The notes beneath the pieces are model-generated. The model had not been told where the DNA came from. It worked only from the letters and a program-made list of their open reading frames with translations, and did not search any database. This document shows positions 32,954 to 43,919 of a stretch of DNA of 64,000 nt, in pieces. The stretch is from Sepiola atlantica (taxonomy: Eukaryota > Mollusca > Cephalopoda > Sepiida > Sepiolidae), in NCBI GenBank assembly GCA_963556195.1, contig OY744529.1:63012580-63076579 (forward strand). Direction: 5' to 3'. The first letter of the stretch is position 1, and each line of letters begins with the position of its first letter. The position numbers and the translations under genes are program-made.

Positions 32954-32991
32954 GAGAGAGAGAGAGGGAGAGAGAGAGAGAGAGAGAGAGG
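32954..32991. repeat. (GA)n microsatellite
   Basis: About 38 bases of GA with one GG interruption. Confidence 0.95.
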
Positions 32992-34073
32992 CAAAGAAAT
33001 AGATTGAGAAAGAGGAGCGAGTATTATTGTCAAACTCTCGCACGAGATAACATTATTCCTAAATGATTAAAACTATGAAAATAATAGGTTAAATAAATTT
33101 GTCACTTGGCCCCAAAAATGCATTTGACACTTGGCCAGCGCTGTTTTAATTTCCGGATTTATAAAATAAAATCAATCGATGTTTAATTATAAATTAAGCC
33201 TTGACGTTGCTGAGACTCAGTAGTATCCGGCTGGAAGGAATAAGTATTCCGTGCAAGGACAATTTGATCCGTCGCCTGACACACGTTTGCCATTAGAGTT
33301 ACTGCCAGTTCGCCGAAGGGTTTCCTTTCATCGTTTTTTTTTTTTTTTATGTACACAGAGATTTGTAGCAATGACTGACACTTAATCATAGAATTTATAC
33401 GGACGCCTTTTCCACAGTAGTGCCCATCTAATTGTCCTTCTTAATCCATTGTTAGTCATTTTAATGCTGTAGCAGTTATATGATTACGATCTATTTTCTT
33501 TTGCGCTAGTTCATCCATACTCGCGGATTGATTGATGCATCATTCAATCAGAACAATTTTGAGTAGGAGGCACTCCCTCCGAACTTTTTAATTCCATTTT
33601 CACACATTTTTATCAGTCGGCATTTAAACGTCAAGGTGACAAAGCGACATGTTACTGTCTCGCTCCTAAGCTACGGCTTAGGCTAGTGCGAAATGAATGA
33701 CCCAGACTCAACTCATGTTTCGAGTACACGCGTATCTACCGACTCAACATATACTCGTATTTTTGTCTACGTAAGTAACTCTTTCAAGCCCATGCCTGTT
33801 TTGTTGGTGAAACTGTATGAATAAAATTGATTTAAATTGTAATGAAGAAGTTTGTCGTTATAACCAAACTACGATAAGACATTTTTCTTCCTAATAAACA
33901 AGGCCAACAGGATGTATATCTATGCAACAACTCTTTCCTCCTACAATTCACGACCCTCCTTCTTCATCAACAGTGCCCTCTCCCCTCCTTATTTGACATA
34001 GCCATTACAGTCGGCTAAGCTTATTACATTACTGAAAAGGTTAGGTATTCACATTAAAATCATACGTGTTTCT
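32992..34073. other. Unassigned stretch
   Basis: No gene, RNA or repeat family was recognised. A short poly(T) lies at about 33335-33348. Confidence 0.4.
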
Positions 34074-34152
34074 TATGGTTTTTAACTGATGGTTATATCA
34101 CCGGTTCTTGTCGAATCACTGAAGTTAATCAGCGTTGAGCCTGATATATCCA
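34074..34152 (+). pseudogene. 5S rRNA-derived sequence, 5' two-thirds
   Basis: TATGGTTTTTAAC...TCACCGGTTCTTGTCGAATC followed by ACTGAAGTTAATCAGCGTTG and AGCCTGATATATCC matches the 5S rRNA order of CACCGGTTCTCGTCCGATC, ACCGAAGTTAAGCAACGTCG and GGCCTGGTTAGTACTTGG. Similarity stops after the A-box region. A retroposed or SINE-head origin is likely. Confidence 0.78.
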
Positions 34153-34230
34153 GGTGGAGTAAGTTTGATCTCATACACTTGAAGAGGGTATGAACTTATC
34201 TCACTTCCTCCAGTTCCTCGTGCAAATATT

Positions 34231-34266
<36 letters not shown>

Positions 34267-34894
34267 AAGAGAGAGAGGGGGGTGGAGAAATATGTGTTGT
34301 TGCAATTAATTGATTTGAAGGACTTAACTGTTTATATTTTCGTCCGAATAACGGTTCTCAAAGTTCTTTCATATAATATCTGGGTGAAGAGAAAATGTAT
34401 TGGCGTTGGCCGTTGTTCTTTTTTCTACATCTTCCACAGAAGGTTTCCGGAAGCGGCTTACTTTGATGAAGGCCAGGACAAGAAGATGGGAATGTATTAA
34501 ATGTGCATCGTTGGACGAAATGCTTTTACTAGGCAGCCTGTGATTGATTCTTTCTCGATACACCACAGACATCATTACAAATAGGGGCAATTCAAAGGAA
34601 GGTGACTCTATTTTCTTAATAATTTTTATAGTTTAGAAGAATAGATGAAAACAAACGGGTGCTACTTAAGTCGGAGGTCTACCTTGCAATACTTGATCTA
34701 CAAATAAAGTGAGATCAACCACCTTGTTTATTTTGGTTTATTCGAAGTTACCTGTCTTTTCATTTATAAGAATTTGTCAATAATTGTCAAATGTATCACT
34801 CAGCTCATTGTGGTTCTTATTATTTGGGATGTAAAAGTCATCAAACTAATCTCACAAGAGAATTTTTTAAGAAAATTTACATCGTCCCCGGTAA
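34153..34894. other. Unassigned stretch with (GA)n at 34230-34277
   Basis: The GA array has AAAGAG interruptions. No gene was recognised. Confidence 0.5.
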
Positions 34895-35229
34895 AAGGAG
34901 TGAGTATTGATTTACTCCTCTCCAGGAGTTTTTATCTTACTCCCACAAGTAAGATGTGACCCAAGGTCGGGTCGGGAAAGTGGGGTTTAAAAATTGCCTG
35001 GGCAGCCCAGTAGGGGCGCCTCAGGCAGTAAGCAATAAACTTACTCCTCCCCAAAGAGGGGAGGCGAAGCCTGGGAGGGTGGACCTCCTAGAACTGCACA
35101 GGACAGACCCATAGATAGGCATAAATCAAGCCCCGAAGGCCAAGACAATACCAGTCTATGGGATGCAGTATCCATCGGAACAGATACTACACTTTGATCT
35201 TAGCCAAAAGGCCAAGAAAGGAGTGAGTA
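34895..35229 (-). mobile_element. USINE-2 copy with exact 13-bp target site duplication
   Basis: Target duplications AAAGGAGTGAGTA lie at 34895-34907 and 35217-35229 and delimit a 309-bp element. Read minus, it starts CTTGGCCTTTTGGCTAAGAT and CAAAGTGTAGTATCTGTTCC (U2 5' end), continues through the GC-rich USINE-2 body, and ends TCTCCTGGAGAGGAGTAAAT-CAA in pieces. It is close to identical to 8166-8512 over most of its length, which suggests recent activity. The duplication length fits LINE-mediated insertion. Confidence 0.96.
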
Positions 35230-35639
35230 GAAAGTGAACCATGGGTTTACTTTCGACAGTCCCGTAACTCTCGCTTCTCTTATTTTGTCTTTGAGTTCTC
35301 ACATTCCATGAGCGATGTTTCTGACAAAGGGGGGAAGAATTGCTGTTTTCTGCGTCGGAATCTACCCATCTGACACTTATCATTGGCTAGTTTCTGACCT
35401 TGAAGTAGTATTTATTTATTTTTAGCTCCTTACATCAAGTGTCTTCGTGCCTTGTCTGGAGCGATTTCCATAAAAAAAAGACCCCAGTTGCATGATCGCC
35501 TGGCCTGTTATAGAGATGGTCTTGATTGCAGTCAATGTCGGTTGTTCTTTGCTGAATAACACTACCGATACCATTTTTAGTTTTGAAAGTTTCTTTCATT
35601 GGTATTTGACGACATATACGATGTACAGCCATATTAAAT
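35230..35639 (+). other. Stretch containing a LINE family C tail
   Basis: 35425-35477 carries AGCTCCTTACATCAAGTGTC and CTTGTCTGGAGCGATTTCCA plus an A tail, the family C terminus. The remainder is unassigned. Confidence 0.6.
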
Positions 35640-36395
35640 TAATTTTTAGTTCAACAGAGGAAAGGCTTCAGGGGTCAATCTTTCACTTCGGATCTAAAAT
35701 GGAAGACATATATTCAGTCTGTTGCTAAAGTCGCAAGAAAAATGTTTGGATCATTCTACCGCTCCAGAAAGTACCTGACTCCTGACACAATCCTCTACCT
35801 ATATAAGAGTCATGTACGTTCTAATATAGAGTACTGTTGCCACATCTGGGGAGGTGGTGTTTATAGCCCTCTTTCCTACCTTGACACAGTACAAAATCTA
35901 CTTTGAAATCTAGTGAGGATGATCTCTTCTGTTCCTTACAGCCCTTTTCTCATAGAAGAGATGTTACTAGTCTCTTTCTGCTCTATCGTTATATCCATGG
36001 AAGGTGCTCGATTGAGATCCAATCTCTGGTTCCTCATTGTAAAACATTCACAGCTAGGACTCGTCTTCCATTGCAAAAAACTTTCTTTTCTTCTCCAAGT
36101 ATCTAGTGCCATAATTTCCACGGACATAGTTTCTTCACAGGGGTTTCCTGTCTGTGGAACACATTATCGTAGGACTGTTTCCCTGTGGTCTACACAACAT
36201 GGCCGTCTTCAAATCGAATGTCAACAAATACTTGTCATAAACCGTCTCCATAAATAATCACCCTTGTTCATTCCATTAATCGTTTTCAATCCTCCCATAA
36301 TATTCTACCTCTTTCAACTGACAATCCATCTTATTAACCCTTATCCTCGGGTGTCTTTTGGCCTTCATAAGTAGTGACTCATTAGTAAAAAAAAA
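35640..36395 (+). mobile_element. CR1/Jockey-like LINE C-terminal fragment (family B)
   Basis: The translation across frames gives KMFGSFYRSRKYLTPDTILY, LYKSHVRSNIEYCCHIWGG, PFSHRRDVTSLFLLYRYIHG, RCSIEIQSLVPHC. The 3' UTR ends TAACCCTTATCCTCGGGTGT and a poly(A) at about 36388. The same family is at 36488, 38160, 43920, 51720 and 57040. It is frameshifted and inactive. Confidence 0.9.
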
Positions 36396-36487
36396 AACTG
36401 AGGAAAAATCCAGACTTGGAGTAGCCAAAGGAGTCATAGGCTGAATACAACAACATTCTGGAGACTCCTGCATTTCCAATGGACATT

Positions 36488-36925
36488 ATGTTTTTTTTTA
36501 CTAGAGAGTAACCATTTATCAAGGCTCAAAGGTCACTCGAGGATAAGGGTTAGTGAGTTTGTCAGGTGGACGGTGAGACAACAATGTGATGATTGGGCAG
36601 AATTTGATTATTTAAGAGGACAGCTCAATAGCAATTTGAAAACGACTATGTTGTAGTCAGCTGGAAAGCAGCCCCGCAATGTTGTGTTTCACAAACGGAT
36701 AGTTCTAGAAAAGAAACTCTGCTAATGCAAGCTCCACTTAGTTTTAGGTACACAGAGAGAAAGAAAAGGAAATCATTGACAGTGGTTGTAACGAGACGAG
36801 TTTTTGTTGTGGAATTTTTACAGGGGGAAACCATAGATTGGTCGAGCACCTACCATGAAAATAACGATAGAGCAGAGAAAGACTAGCAACATCTCTTCTG
36901 TGAGAAAGTGGCTGCAGGTAAGCAA
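36488..36925 (-). mobile_element. LINE family B 3' fragment, tail-to-tail with the previous copy
   Basis: It begins with a T run (the poly(A) tail on the minus strand) and CACTCGAGGATAAGGGTTAG, and continues into minus-strand PLSHRRDVASLSLLYRYFHG and RCSTNLWFP. Together with 35640-36395 it forms a convergent pair separated by about 90 bp. Confidence 0.88.
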
Positions 36926-37649
36926 ACATGGAGGGTGGGGGTCTGCCGCATGACTAACAGTTTGACCGCCATGCTTACTTATTCCCGCTTTGCACTCTGG
37001 GTCAAATTCCATAGTTTTTCAAGACTGAAGGATTCCAACATAGACTATTCAAGAAAAAAAACATGTTCATATGTAAGCATGTCATGTTAACTAGTCATTC
37101 TTATTTGGCCGCTTCATATGGTGGGCATTTTCTTTGTAGGTTTAATGTTAGTGCCTCATCATTATCTTCTTTCAGCTATCCTTTCCAGATGGTTATCAAT
37201 AAAGTAAACAATAACGGCTGAAGGGGGAAAAATAAGAAAGAAAAACAGGTGAAGATAAAATGCATGTATGTTTCTATAACCGTTTTGAAGTTTAAATTGG
37301 TTTATGCTGACTGACACCGGCATCTCCGAAGTCTGTCTGCTACAGAAATACTATCATGCCAGATAGAATATGTAATCGATGAAATTGATTGGAATTTCAA
37401 TTTTTTCTGGCAAAGAACACGGTGATAATTTTCGAAAATGACTAGCTAGTCAGAATCAAATGTCGGTTTGGCAGATGTATTGCTATTTAGCTCCAAGTTG
37501 AGAAATCTGATCGACTTAATTTTATATGTTAAATATATAGTTGTAGTAAATAGTTCATGTTTATCTTTTTTTCTTATAAAAGAGTCCCCAAAGGTAGCAT
37601 GACCTCCTCCCCAGACAATTTTTTTTAATCTATGATTTCATTATAATAT
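36926..37649. other. Unassigned stretch
   Basis: No gene or repeat was recognised. Confidence 0.4.
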
Positions 37650-37899
37650 AAGCCATAGTTAATATTTACTTGCCTCCCCATGAGGTCACAGTTAGACACA
37701 AGGTCGGTTTTTAATGTAGGGATAAATCCAGCCCCTCAAAAAAAGCACTCTAGATTGGAACAAAAATTAAAATTGCCTCAGTCTAGAAGGACTTGTCCTT
37801 CACTGACAGAAGACAGAATAGACAAAGTGTAGAATCAGAAGAGATACTACACTTTGTTCCTAGTCAAAGAGGCAAGGAACGTGTAAAAGCCATAGTTAA
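37650..37899 (-). mobile_element. USINE-1 copy with exact 13-bp target site duplication
   Basis: AAGCCATAGTTAA occurs at 37650-37662 and 37887-37899, bounding a 224-bp element. Read minus, the head is TTACACGTTCCTTGCCTCTT-TGACTAGGAACAAAGTGTAG and TATCTCTTCTGATTC, a diverged U2 start; the body and tail are typical USINE-1. Confidence 0.94.
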
Positions 37900-38159
37900 A
37901 TGTTTTAAAAATAAGCTGATTTGCAAAATGGGAGCAAATTTCAATACTTTCGAGACCTTCTTGACTCCACAAAATAATTTTCGCACAGTTTCACTATAGC
38001 AGTTTGGTTTTGATTGATTTTAAGTATGTGAGGGTCAACCTCTTGACATTTTTAAAGGGAACACTGAAGCAGCAATCCTTCTCCCACTGAAAATGTGTAA
38101 TGAGATTCAAATCATTGTTTAAAAGGCACAAAATTAAGAGCAAATTTTGATGGGAGCTA
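37900..38159. other. Unassigned stretch
   Basis: Nothing was recognised. Confidence 0.4.
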
Positions 38160-38685
38160 CTAATGAGTCACAACTTATCAAGGTCAAAAGCTACTCGAGG
38201 ATAAGGGTTAACAAGATGGGTGGATTTTCAGTTGAATGATGAAGAATATTATGAGAGGATTGAAAATGGTGAATGGAATGAACAAAGGTTGATTACTTAT
38301 GAGGACGGTTTATGAAAAGTATTTGTTGACATTGGATTTGAAGATGGCCATGTTGTAGTCTGCAGGGAAGCAGTTCCATAATAATGTGTTCCACAGATGG
38401 GAAGTTCTTGGAAAGAAACTGTTCATGGAAATTCCGTTTAATTACTGATGAGATAGACGAATGTGTCGGCTAAGGTGATGTGACTCACATTAGTAAGTAA
38501 AAAAGGAGCTAACGTGACAGCCACATAAAGGAGACAACGCATGTGTACGATACAAAAGAGTTTGTTTTTATTTTCGGGAATAATTACAACTTAGACATTG
38601 GATTTGAAGACGACCATGCTGTAGTCTGCAGGGAAGCAGTCCGGTGGTGATGTGTTCCACAGATGGGAAGTTCTTTGTATTTTCG
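38160..38685 (-). mobile_element. LINE family B 3' fragments (two partial copies)
   Basis: 38165-38445 carries the family B tail (CTACTCGAGGATAAGGGTTA) and the GTCTGCAGGGAAGCAGTTCC block. 38592-38680 is a second copy of GACATTGGATTTGAAGACGA...GTTCCACAGATGGGAAGTTC. Both encode, on the minus strand, the WNTLPADYNMAVFKSNVNK-type ORF2 end. 38446-38591 is not from the element. Confidence 0.85.
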
Positions 38686-39430
38686 TGTCTGACTTATCTT
38701 AGTTATTAAAGGACCCCCCCCCCTACACACACACGCACACAAGGCTGCCTCAATATAGTGAACCTCTCCTGGAACATGTATTTCAACTAGTATCTAATTA
38801 ATCTATATAATAAATAATGTTGCTTGTTCGTTGGTTTAAATAAATAGATCCGTTTACAATTTCTGAAACGTTTTTTTTCTTTCTCACAAGTTGTTTTAAA
38901 ACTGATCCAATTCAAGTTCAAAGTCAGTTATTGATCCATAACATAATCATCTCACCAAATCGATCGGTGTTCCAATTTTGAACCGCGTCATTTCAAAAAT
39001 TTCAAAAAAAAATCTAAATTCTACGAATCCTTGATTTAAAAAAAAAAGTATTTTGCAGGGAGTGAATTTGCAAGCGTGTCTGCAAAGTTGTTTGAAGTTG
39101 ATGAGTGCAAGTGAATGTGCACCATGCATTGGGACGCGTTTATTTGAAGTTGATGAGTGTGACTCTATTTGTTGATCTCTCGCTGGAAAGCAATACAGGT
39201 GCATAGACGTGTTTTGTATTGAAGTTGAGCTGGTAGTTTAGCAGAATGGATAAGAGAAAAAAAAACGGATGCTACTTTAGCAGGTGCTCTACTATAGAAG
39301 ATATATAGGTTATCTTCCCTTGGTTGGGAAGTTAGCCGCAGATCCAAGATTAAAGATACAAGCTTTCAAAGACGCATCAGCAGCAGAATGAAAAAAAACG
39401 CCTGTTCTAGTTTATGTAATTAAGCGACTG

Positions 39431-39474
<44 letters not shown>

Positions 39475-39539
39475 TAGGGAGGACAGGGAAGGAAATAATG
39501 GAGAAAGAAAGAAAGCTGCCTGTAAATGTGTGACGCAAA
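38686..39539. other. Unassigned stretch with (GATA)n-(GA)n at 39432-39474
   Basis: A poly(C) run lies at about 38714-38724. A short direct repeat GAAGTTGATGAGTG occurs at about 39096 and 39147. No gene was recognised. Confidence 0.5.
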
Positions 39540-39800
39540 ACCTTCATTTCTCTTTCTTCCCCTTTTCATTTTGACCGCTAATGTGACAACATGAGGTCAG
39601 TTTCTCCTCCATTCAGACCAGCTCTGTTGACGTGCTTTTGTACAATCTCTTTTCATATATCCATGTATTAGGAAGTTTTGACGTGAGCATATTTGGTGTA
39701 TTTTGGTTAAATGTAAATAAATCTTGTTATATTTTATTAGTAAGGTTTTTAGTTCTCTTCGTGTGTTAGAACGAATAGAAACCGATATAAAACAATGAAA
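39540..39800 (+). repeat. Dispersed repeat R4, compact copy 2
   Basis: It holds both R4 blocks contiguously: AATGTGACAACATGAGGTCA, TTCAGACCAGCTCTGTTGAC, then AGTTCTCTTCGTGTGTTAGA and ACGAATAGAAACC. Compare 7740-8960. Confidence 0.7.
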
Positions 39801-39840
39801 ACGAGTTTCTAATTCTTCTTCTACTGAGCCGCCATAATAT

Positions 39841-40262
39841 TTACCTCAACAAAAGAAGAGGGTATGTTTTCGGTCAAGTTACAGAGTAACGTTCACATTG
39901 CAAGATCACGGAAAAGGTCACACTTTTGGCAATAACTTCGGTTATGTTCATTGTAGAGACTCGCTACTTGACCCATAGTATAGCCAATGAAGTCTCACAT
40001 TTTATCTGACCATGATTTTTTACTTTGATCTTGAAAAAATCTGTCATGGTCGAAATTTTGACAGAATTTCAACTTCCGATTTTTCCAAATTTGATGTATA
40101 GATCTGATGCTCTTTGCTAACAGTGACCACCATGCAAAATTTCAGCCTGATCAGATAAATAGTTTTTAGTTATAGACGTTTCTATGGAATAACTTCGGGA
40201 ATACTTCATACAATATGGAGAAGTAAGGCCCAGATAAGACTTTGGCCCATCTTTACGTTGTC
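39841..40262 (+). repeat. Dispersed repeat R1, copy 2
   Basis: TTTACCTC...GGGTATGTTTTCGGTCAAGT head, GACCCATAGTATAGCCAATG, AGATCTGATGCTCTTTGCTA, CAGCCTGATCAGATAAATAG and ATACTTCATACAATATGGAG in the same order as 1933-2430. Confidence 0.88.
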
Positions 40263-40274
40263 AGGTGTGATACA

Positions 40275-40408
40275 ATGGAGGCTGCGAGGATAGGAAGTGA
40301 CTCATCGACAGAGACAAAAGAAAATACGGGAGTGGTCAGTAATGAAGGCCGCGAGGATAGGAAGTGACTCATCGACAGAGACAAAAAAAATGCGGGAGTG
40401 GTCAGTTT
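40275..40408 (+). repeat. 67-bp tandem duplication
   Basis: Two nearly identical copies of a unit containing GCGAGGATAGGAAGTGACTC, ATCGACAGAGACAAAA and CGGGAGTGGTCAGT, with a period of 67 bp. Confidence 0.93.
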
Positions 40409-41327
40409 CCATTTTTCAGGACAGGTGACTCAGAAAAAAAATACCGGACACGACATTTGGGGGTGACAGCGTTTTGCAACAGTGGGGTAGGTTAGTTTTA
40501 CGACAGTTTGACGACAGTAAGGTTTATGACAAAAAGTTAACGAGTTTGGGTTTCGGAGAGAAGCCGAGCAGTTAGGATCGAACCTCTAGAGAGCGGATCG
40601 GACCGGGAAAACGATGAGATGAGCTGACGACTTAAGTAACGGCAATGGGGGTCTTGATAGTTCGCGACGGTGTCACACACACTCATAGTCCCAACTAAAT
40701 TATACACAACGTATATGTGTTCATGTTCTCTCTCGAGAGTTGTGTTTCTTTTATTTAACTTGTGGACCAGGGCTGTGCCCTCGACGATTCGTCAGTGGAT
40801 AAACGACTCGGCTAGACGATGAAGACGAGAAGAAGGTCACGGACACACAACGTTGGGGTTGATGGTCGTCGAGTGGGGCAACATGGTTTTACACAGGCGA
40901 AGGTATGCAGTCTCACGACTGACTTATGTTCTAACATTCAGGTATCTCTATAAGAGACTCTATCAGTTGACTATCACACTTGTTTGAAATAGCATTTTAA
41001 TCTCTAAGTTTGCAGATTGAACAGACGTATCTTAAGAATATATTTTCTCGTTAAATAAATAAGTGTAAATTCTGTCAAAATGTATGGTTCCTTCTGTTCA
41101 CTGTCGCCTGTTCCATTTTTCGAACTGTCTCCTTTCCTTTAGAAGCTGATGATTTGAAATGGGTTGTAAGGGTCTTTTCTAAACAGTAAAGACCTTCCCG
41201 TGTCAATGAGACTATGGTGCATCTCTGGAATCTGTTATATATAGATTTTAAATAAAAAATTTGTATTTTAGCTCTCGCATTCTTACGGTCGAGCACTTTA
41301 TTGATTTCTTTTCGACATACTCCAAAA

Positions 41328-41331
<4 letters not shown>
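40409..41331. other. Unassigned, locally GC-richer stretch
   Basis: 40430-40900 is less AT-rich than its surroundings and rich in GACGA and CGACAG motifs, but has no long ORF and no recognised domain. It could be part of a decayed LTR or untranslated leader; no terminal repeats were found to support that. Confidence 0.35.

Positions 41332-41370
<39 letters not shown>
41332..41370. repeat. (AT)n microsatellite
   Basis: A pure array. Confidence 0.97.
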
Positions 41371-41373
<3 letters not shown>

Positions 41374-41476
41374 CTATTTCATGTATCCACATAAAATTTT
41401 ATAAGAAGATATAATTTTTTATGCACCAATTTTCAGTATTTACTTCAACAGTGCTCGATACGTAAGTAGAGCTAGG

Positions 41477-41649
41477 TAGTAAGCTATGAAAATATATTTA
41501 TGGCAATTAAGCTACACAGAGGCTCCCGTGTTTCATCCCCAGGGGGGGATCTTCAGGCTAAAATGCATTTTAGCCTGAAGATTCCCCCCCGGGGATAAAA
41601 CGCGGGAGCCTCTGTGTAGCTTAATTGCCATAAATATATTTTCATAGCT

Positions 41650-41654
<5 letters not shown>
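41477..41654. repeat. 178-bp near-perfect palindrome
   Basis: The two 89-bp halves are reverse complements with only a few mismatches (in the G/C run near 41540 and 41590, and near 41531 and 41600). The centre AAATGCATTT (41561-41570) is itself palindromic, so there is no loop. The arms read TAGTAAGCTATGAAAATATA, TTTATGGCAATTAAGCTACA and CAGAGGCTCCCG-GTTT in order. An (AT)n array follows directly at 41653. Confidence 0.97.

Positions 41655-41725
<71 letters not shown>
41655..41725. repeat. (AT)n-(GT)n compound microsatellite
   Basis: It directly follows the palindrome: about 54 bases of AT then about 17 of GT. Confidence 0.97.
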
Positions 41726-41726
<1 letters not shown>

Positions 41727-41968
41727 CCAGGTTCATTTTATATTCCAATAACCATGTTTTTATTTTATTACTTTTATTTTTATTTTTTCACGTTTCCAAA
41801 AAAAGATAACATTTCTGTGAGATATATTTTTACGGTCCGTTTCATTTGTCTTGATCCAAACAACATTTTTATGTCAATATCGTCTCTGCCACATTACAAA
41901 ATCATCAGAAAATTAACAGAGTAAAAGGTTCTTGAATTAAAGTGTCTTGAAAAAAACTACACTGTACA

Positions 41969-41972
<4 letters not shown>

Positions 41973-42030
<58 letters not shown>
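41973..42030. repeat. (AT)n microsatellite
   Basis: A pure array followed by a short CATATATATG. Confidence 0.97.
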
Positions 42031-42036
<6 letters not shown>

Positions 42037-42682
42037 TATGAACTTAATCCAACAAAAGATATAAGAGGCAACTAATATCTTTTAATTAGTGAAACATCCG
42101 GATAAAGACTGAAGCTCAATATACTGGATAGAGCATTAATAGCATAATATAAAATGAAATAATAAAATAAGGTGCGAATCAAATTTTATTAGAATTCAAA
42201 ATTCAGGCAAAGTATCTCAACGTCCTTAACTCATGAGTTTTCAAAGATAATTCTTCTCCTCAGAGGACCATTACCACAGTGACGTTACTGCAGGTGATAA
42301 AATTACATAAAAATATATACAAAAATACATAAGAGTACATAACACATCAAATATATCAAGCCAAAAACATACTTATTTGTTAAAGTTATAAAATCCATCC
42401 AAGTCATACAAATTAAAACATATTCAGGGAAGATATCCAAGAGGTTGATTGAATATTGATCCAAGTATTGAATAACAGTCCAAAAGCGAAAAAATTGAAA
42501 GAACTGAAAAACCAAAAACGTTATCCAGTCGAGAAAAGCGTCCGCAATCGATGCAGTAAATTACAGTGAAAAATGCATCAATGTTTATGTTTTTGAATTT
42601 TGAACTTTATGATTTCAACACAAAGTGAGTTTATTGAACTTTTATTTGATTTGGTTCATTTATCATTGTATTAATTAACATA
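42031..42682. other. Unassigned stretch, 5' part related to 12129-12300
   Basis: GCTCAATATACTGGATAGAGCA at about 42113 parallels a block at about 12191, again just after (AT)n. No gene was recognised. Confidence 0.4.
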
Positions 42683-43590
42683 AACATTTAGCAGTGTATT
42701 TTTCCTTTCCCTTTATCTCATTTTTTTTTCATTTTCTTTTTGTTCTTTCGTTTTTATTTCCCCATTTTTGTATTGTTTTATTTCTGTTATTTTTTCCTGT
42801 TCTTTATTTTTTAATTTCCTATTTTCTTTATTTTTCCTTTCATTTCCGCATATTTTTCTTTCGTTTGTTTTCTGGGGGGTTTTCTGTTTTATTTCCTATT
42901 TTTTGTATTTTTTCCCCTTTTTCTCATGTTTACATTTTTCCTTTTTCTGTTTTTTTCTGTTTTTTAATTTCTTATTTCCTGTAGTTTTTTCTTCTTTTTA
43001 AAAATTTTTTTTCATTTAGGCCTGATCTTTCGTTTTTTAAAAATTTCCCCGTATCTTTATTTCTCATTTTCTATTTTCCCATATTTTTCTTTCATTTTTT
43101 TCTGTTCTTTCTTTTTTATTTCCCTTTTTTCTGTATTTTTTTCCTTTTATCTCATATTTTTCGTTCATTTTTTTTCCCTATTTTTGTATTGTTCCTGTTC
43201 TTTTTTCTCACACTTTTCATACATTTTTCCTCTTCTTTTTTAATTTCCCATTTTCTGCATTTTCTTTTTCTTTTTCTCACACTTTTCTTTCATTCTTTCC
43301 GTTTATTCTTTTTTAATTCCCTATTTTCTATATTGTTCCTTTTCTTTTTCTCATATTTCTCTTTATTTTTTATGTTCTTTCTGTTTTTTTTATTTACCCT
43401 TTTCTTTATTTTTCCTTTTCTTTTTTCTCATACTTTTCTTTCATTTTTTTTCTGTTCTTTTTTATTTCCCCTTTTCCTGTATTTTTCTTTTCCCTTTTTC
43501 TAGTATTTTTCTTTCGGTTTTCTTCCTGCCACCTGATAATTTTAATCTTCTTTTGTCCCTTTCCCTTTTTTTCTTTTTTTAGGTTCGTAA
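42683..43590 (+). repeat. 900-bp pyrimidine tract built from a degenerate minisatellite
   Basis: The plus strand is almost entirely C and T. A loose unit with TTTCATTTTTTTCTGTTCTT, TATTTCCC-TTTTCTGTATT and CCTTTTCTTTTTCTCATA recurs at roughly 85-100 bp intervals about nine times. Long Phe/Ser/Leu-rich (plus) or Lys/Glu-rich (minus) open frames are by-products of composition, not genes. Confidence 0.88.
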
Positions 43591-43919
43591 TAAATATGGC
43601 AAACATTTGTTTTCAGGTTATCCTTGACACTGGCAGTATTTTATGTCTTTGTGAATCAATACCAGCAACTAATACTTCTTACCACTCCATTTCACTCTTT
43701 TCCTTCATCAATCTTATTTATAGCCTTTTCCAATCGAAATCCTTGTCCATTTTTATTCCTACTTCTGATCATATACAATATTTATGATGGGCATTATCTT
43801 GCTCTGTTTCCGTCCAATTTTCCTTAACATCTGTACTTATCAAGGCTAAACGCCATTCAACGATACGGGTTAATGATATTAATGGATTTGTTTTAACAAA
43901 AAAATTTTTTTTTACTATT
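43591..43919. other. Unassigned stretch
   Basis: It contains CTTATCAAGGCTAAACGCCA...ACGATACGGGTTAATGA at about 43836-43875, a diverged LINE family B tail. Otherwise nothing. Confidence 0.45.

Noticed and set aside
40660..40930. LTR of a retrotransposon
   Set aside because: No second copy, no TG...CA bounded direct repeat, no primer-binding site recognised; left as unassigned.
42694..43503. Phe-rich membrane-protein-like frames on the plus strand and Lys/Glu-rich frames on the minus strand
   Set aside because: They are explained entirely by a polypyrimidine minisatellite; no domain order or conserved residue is visible.
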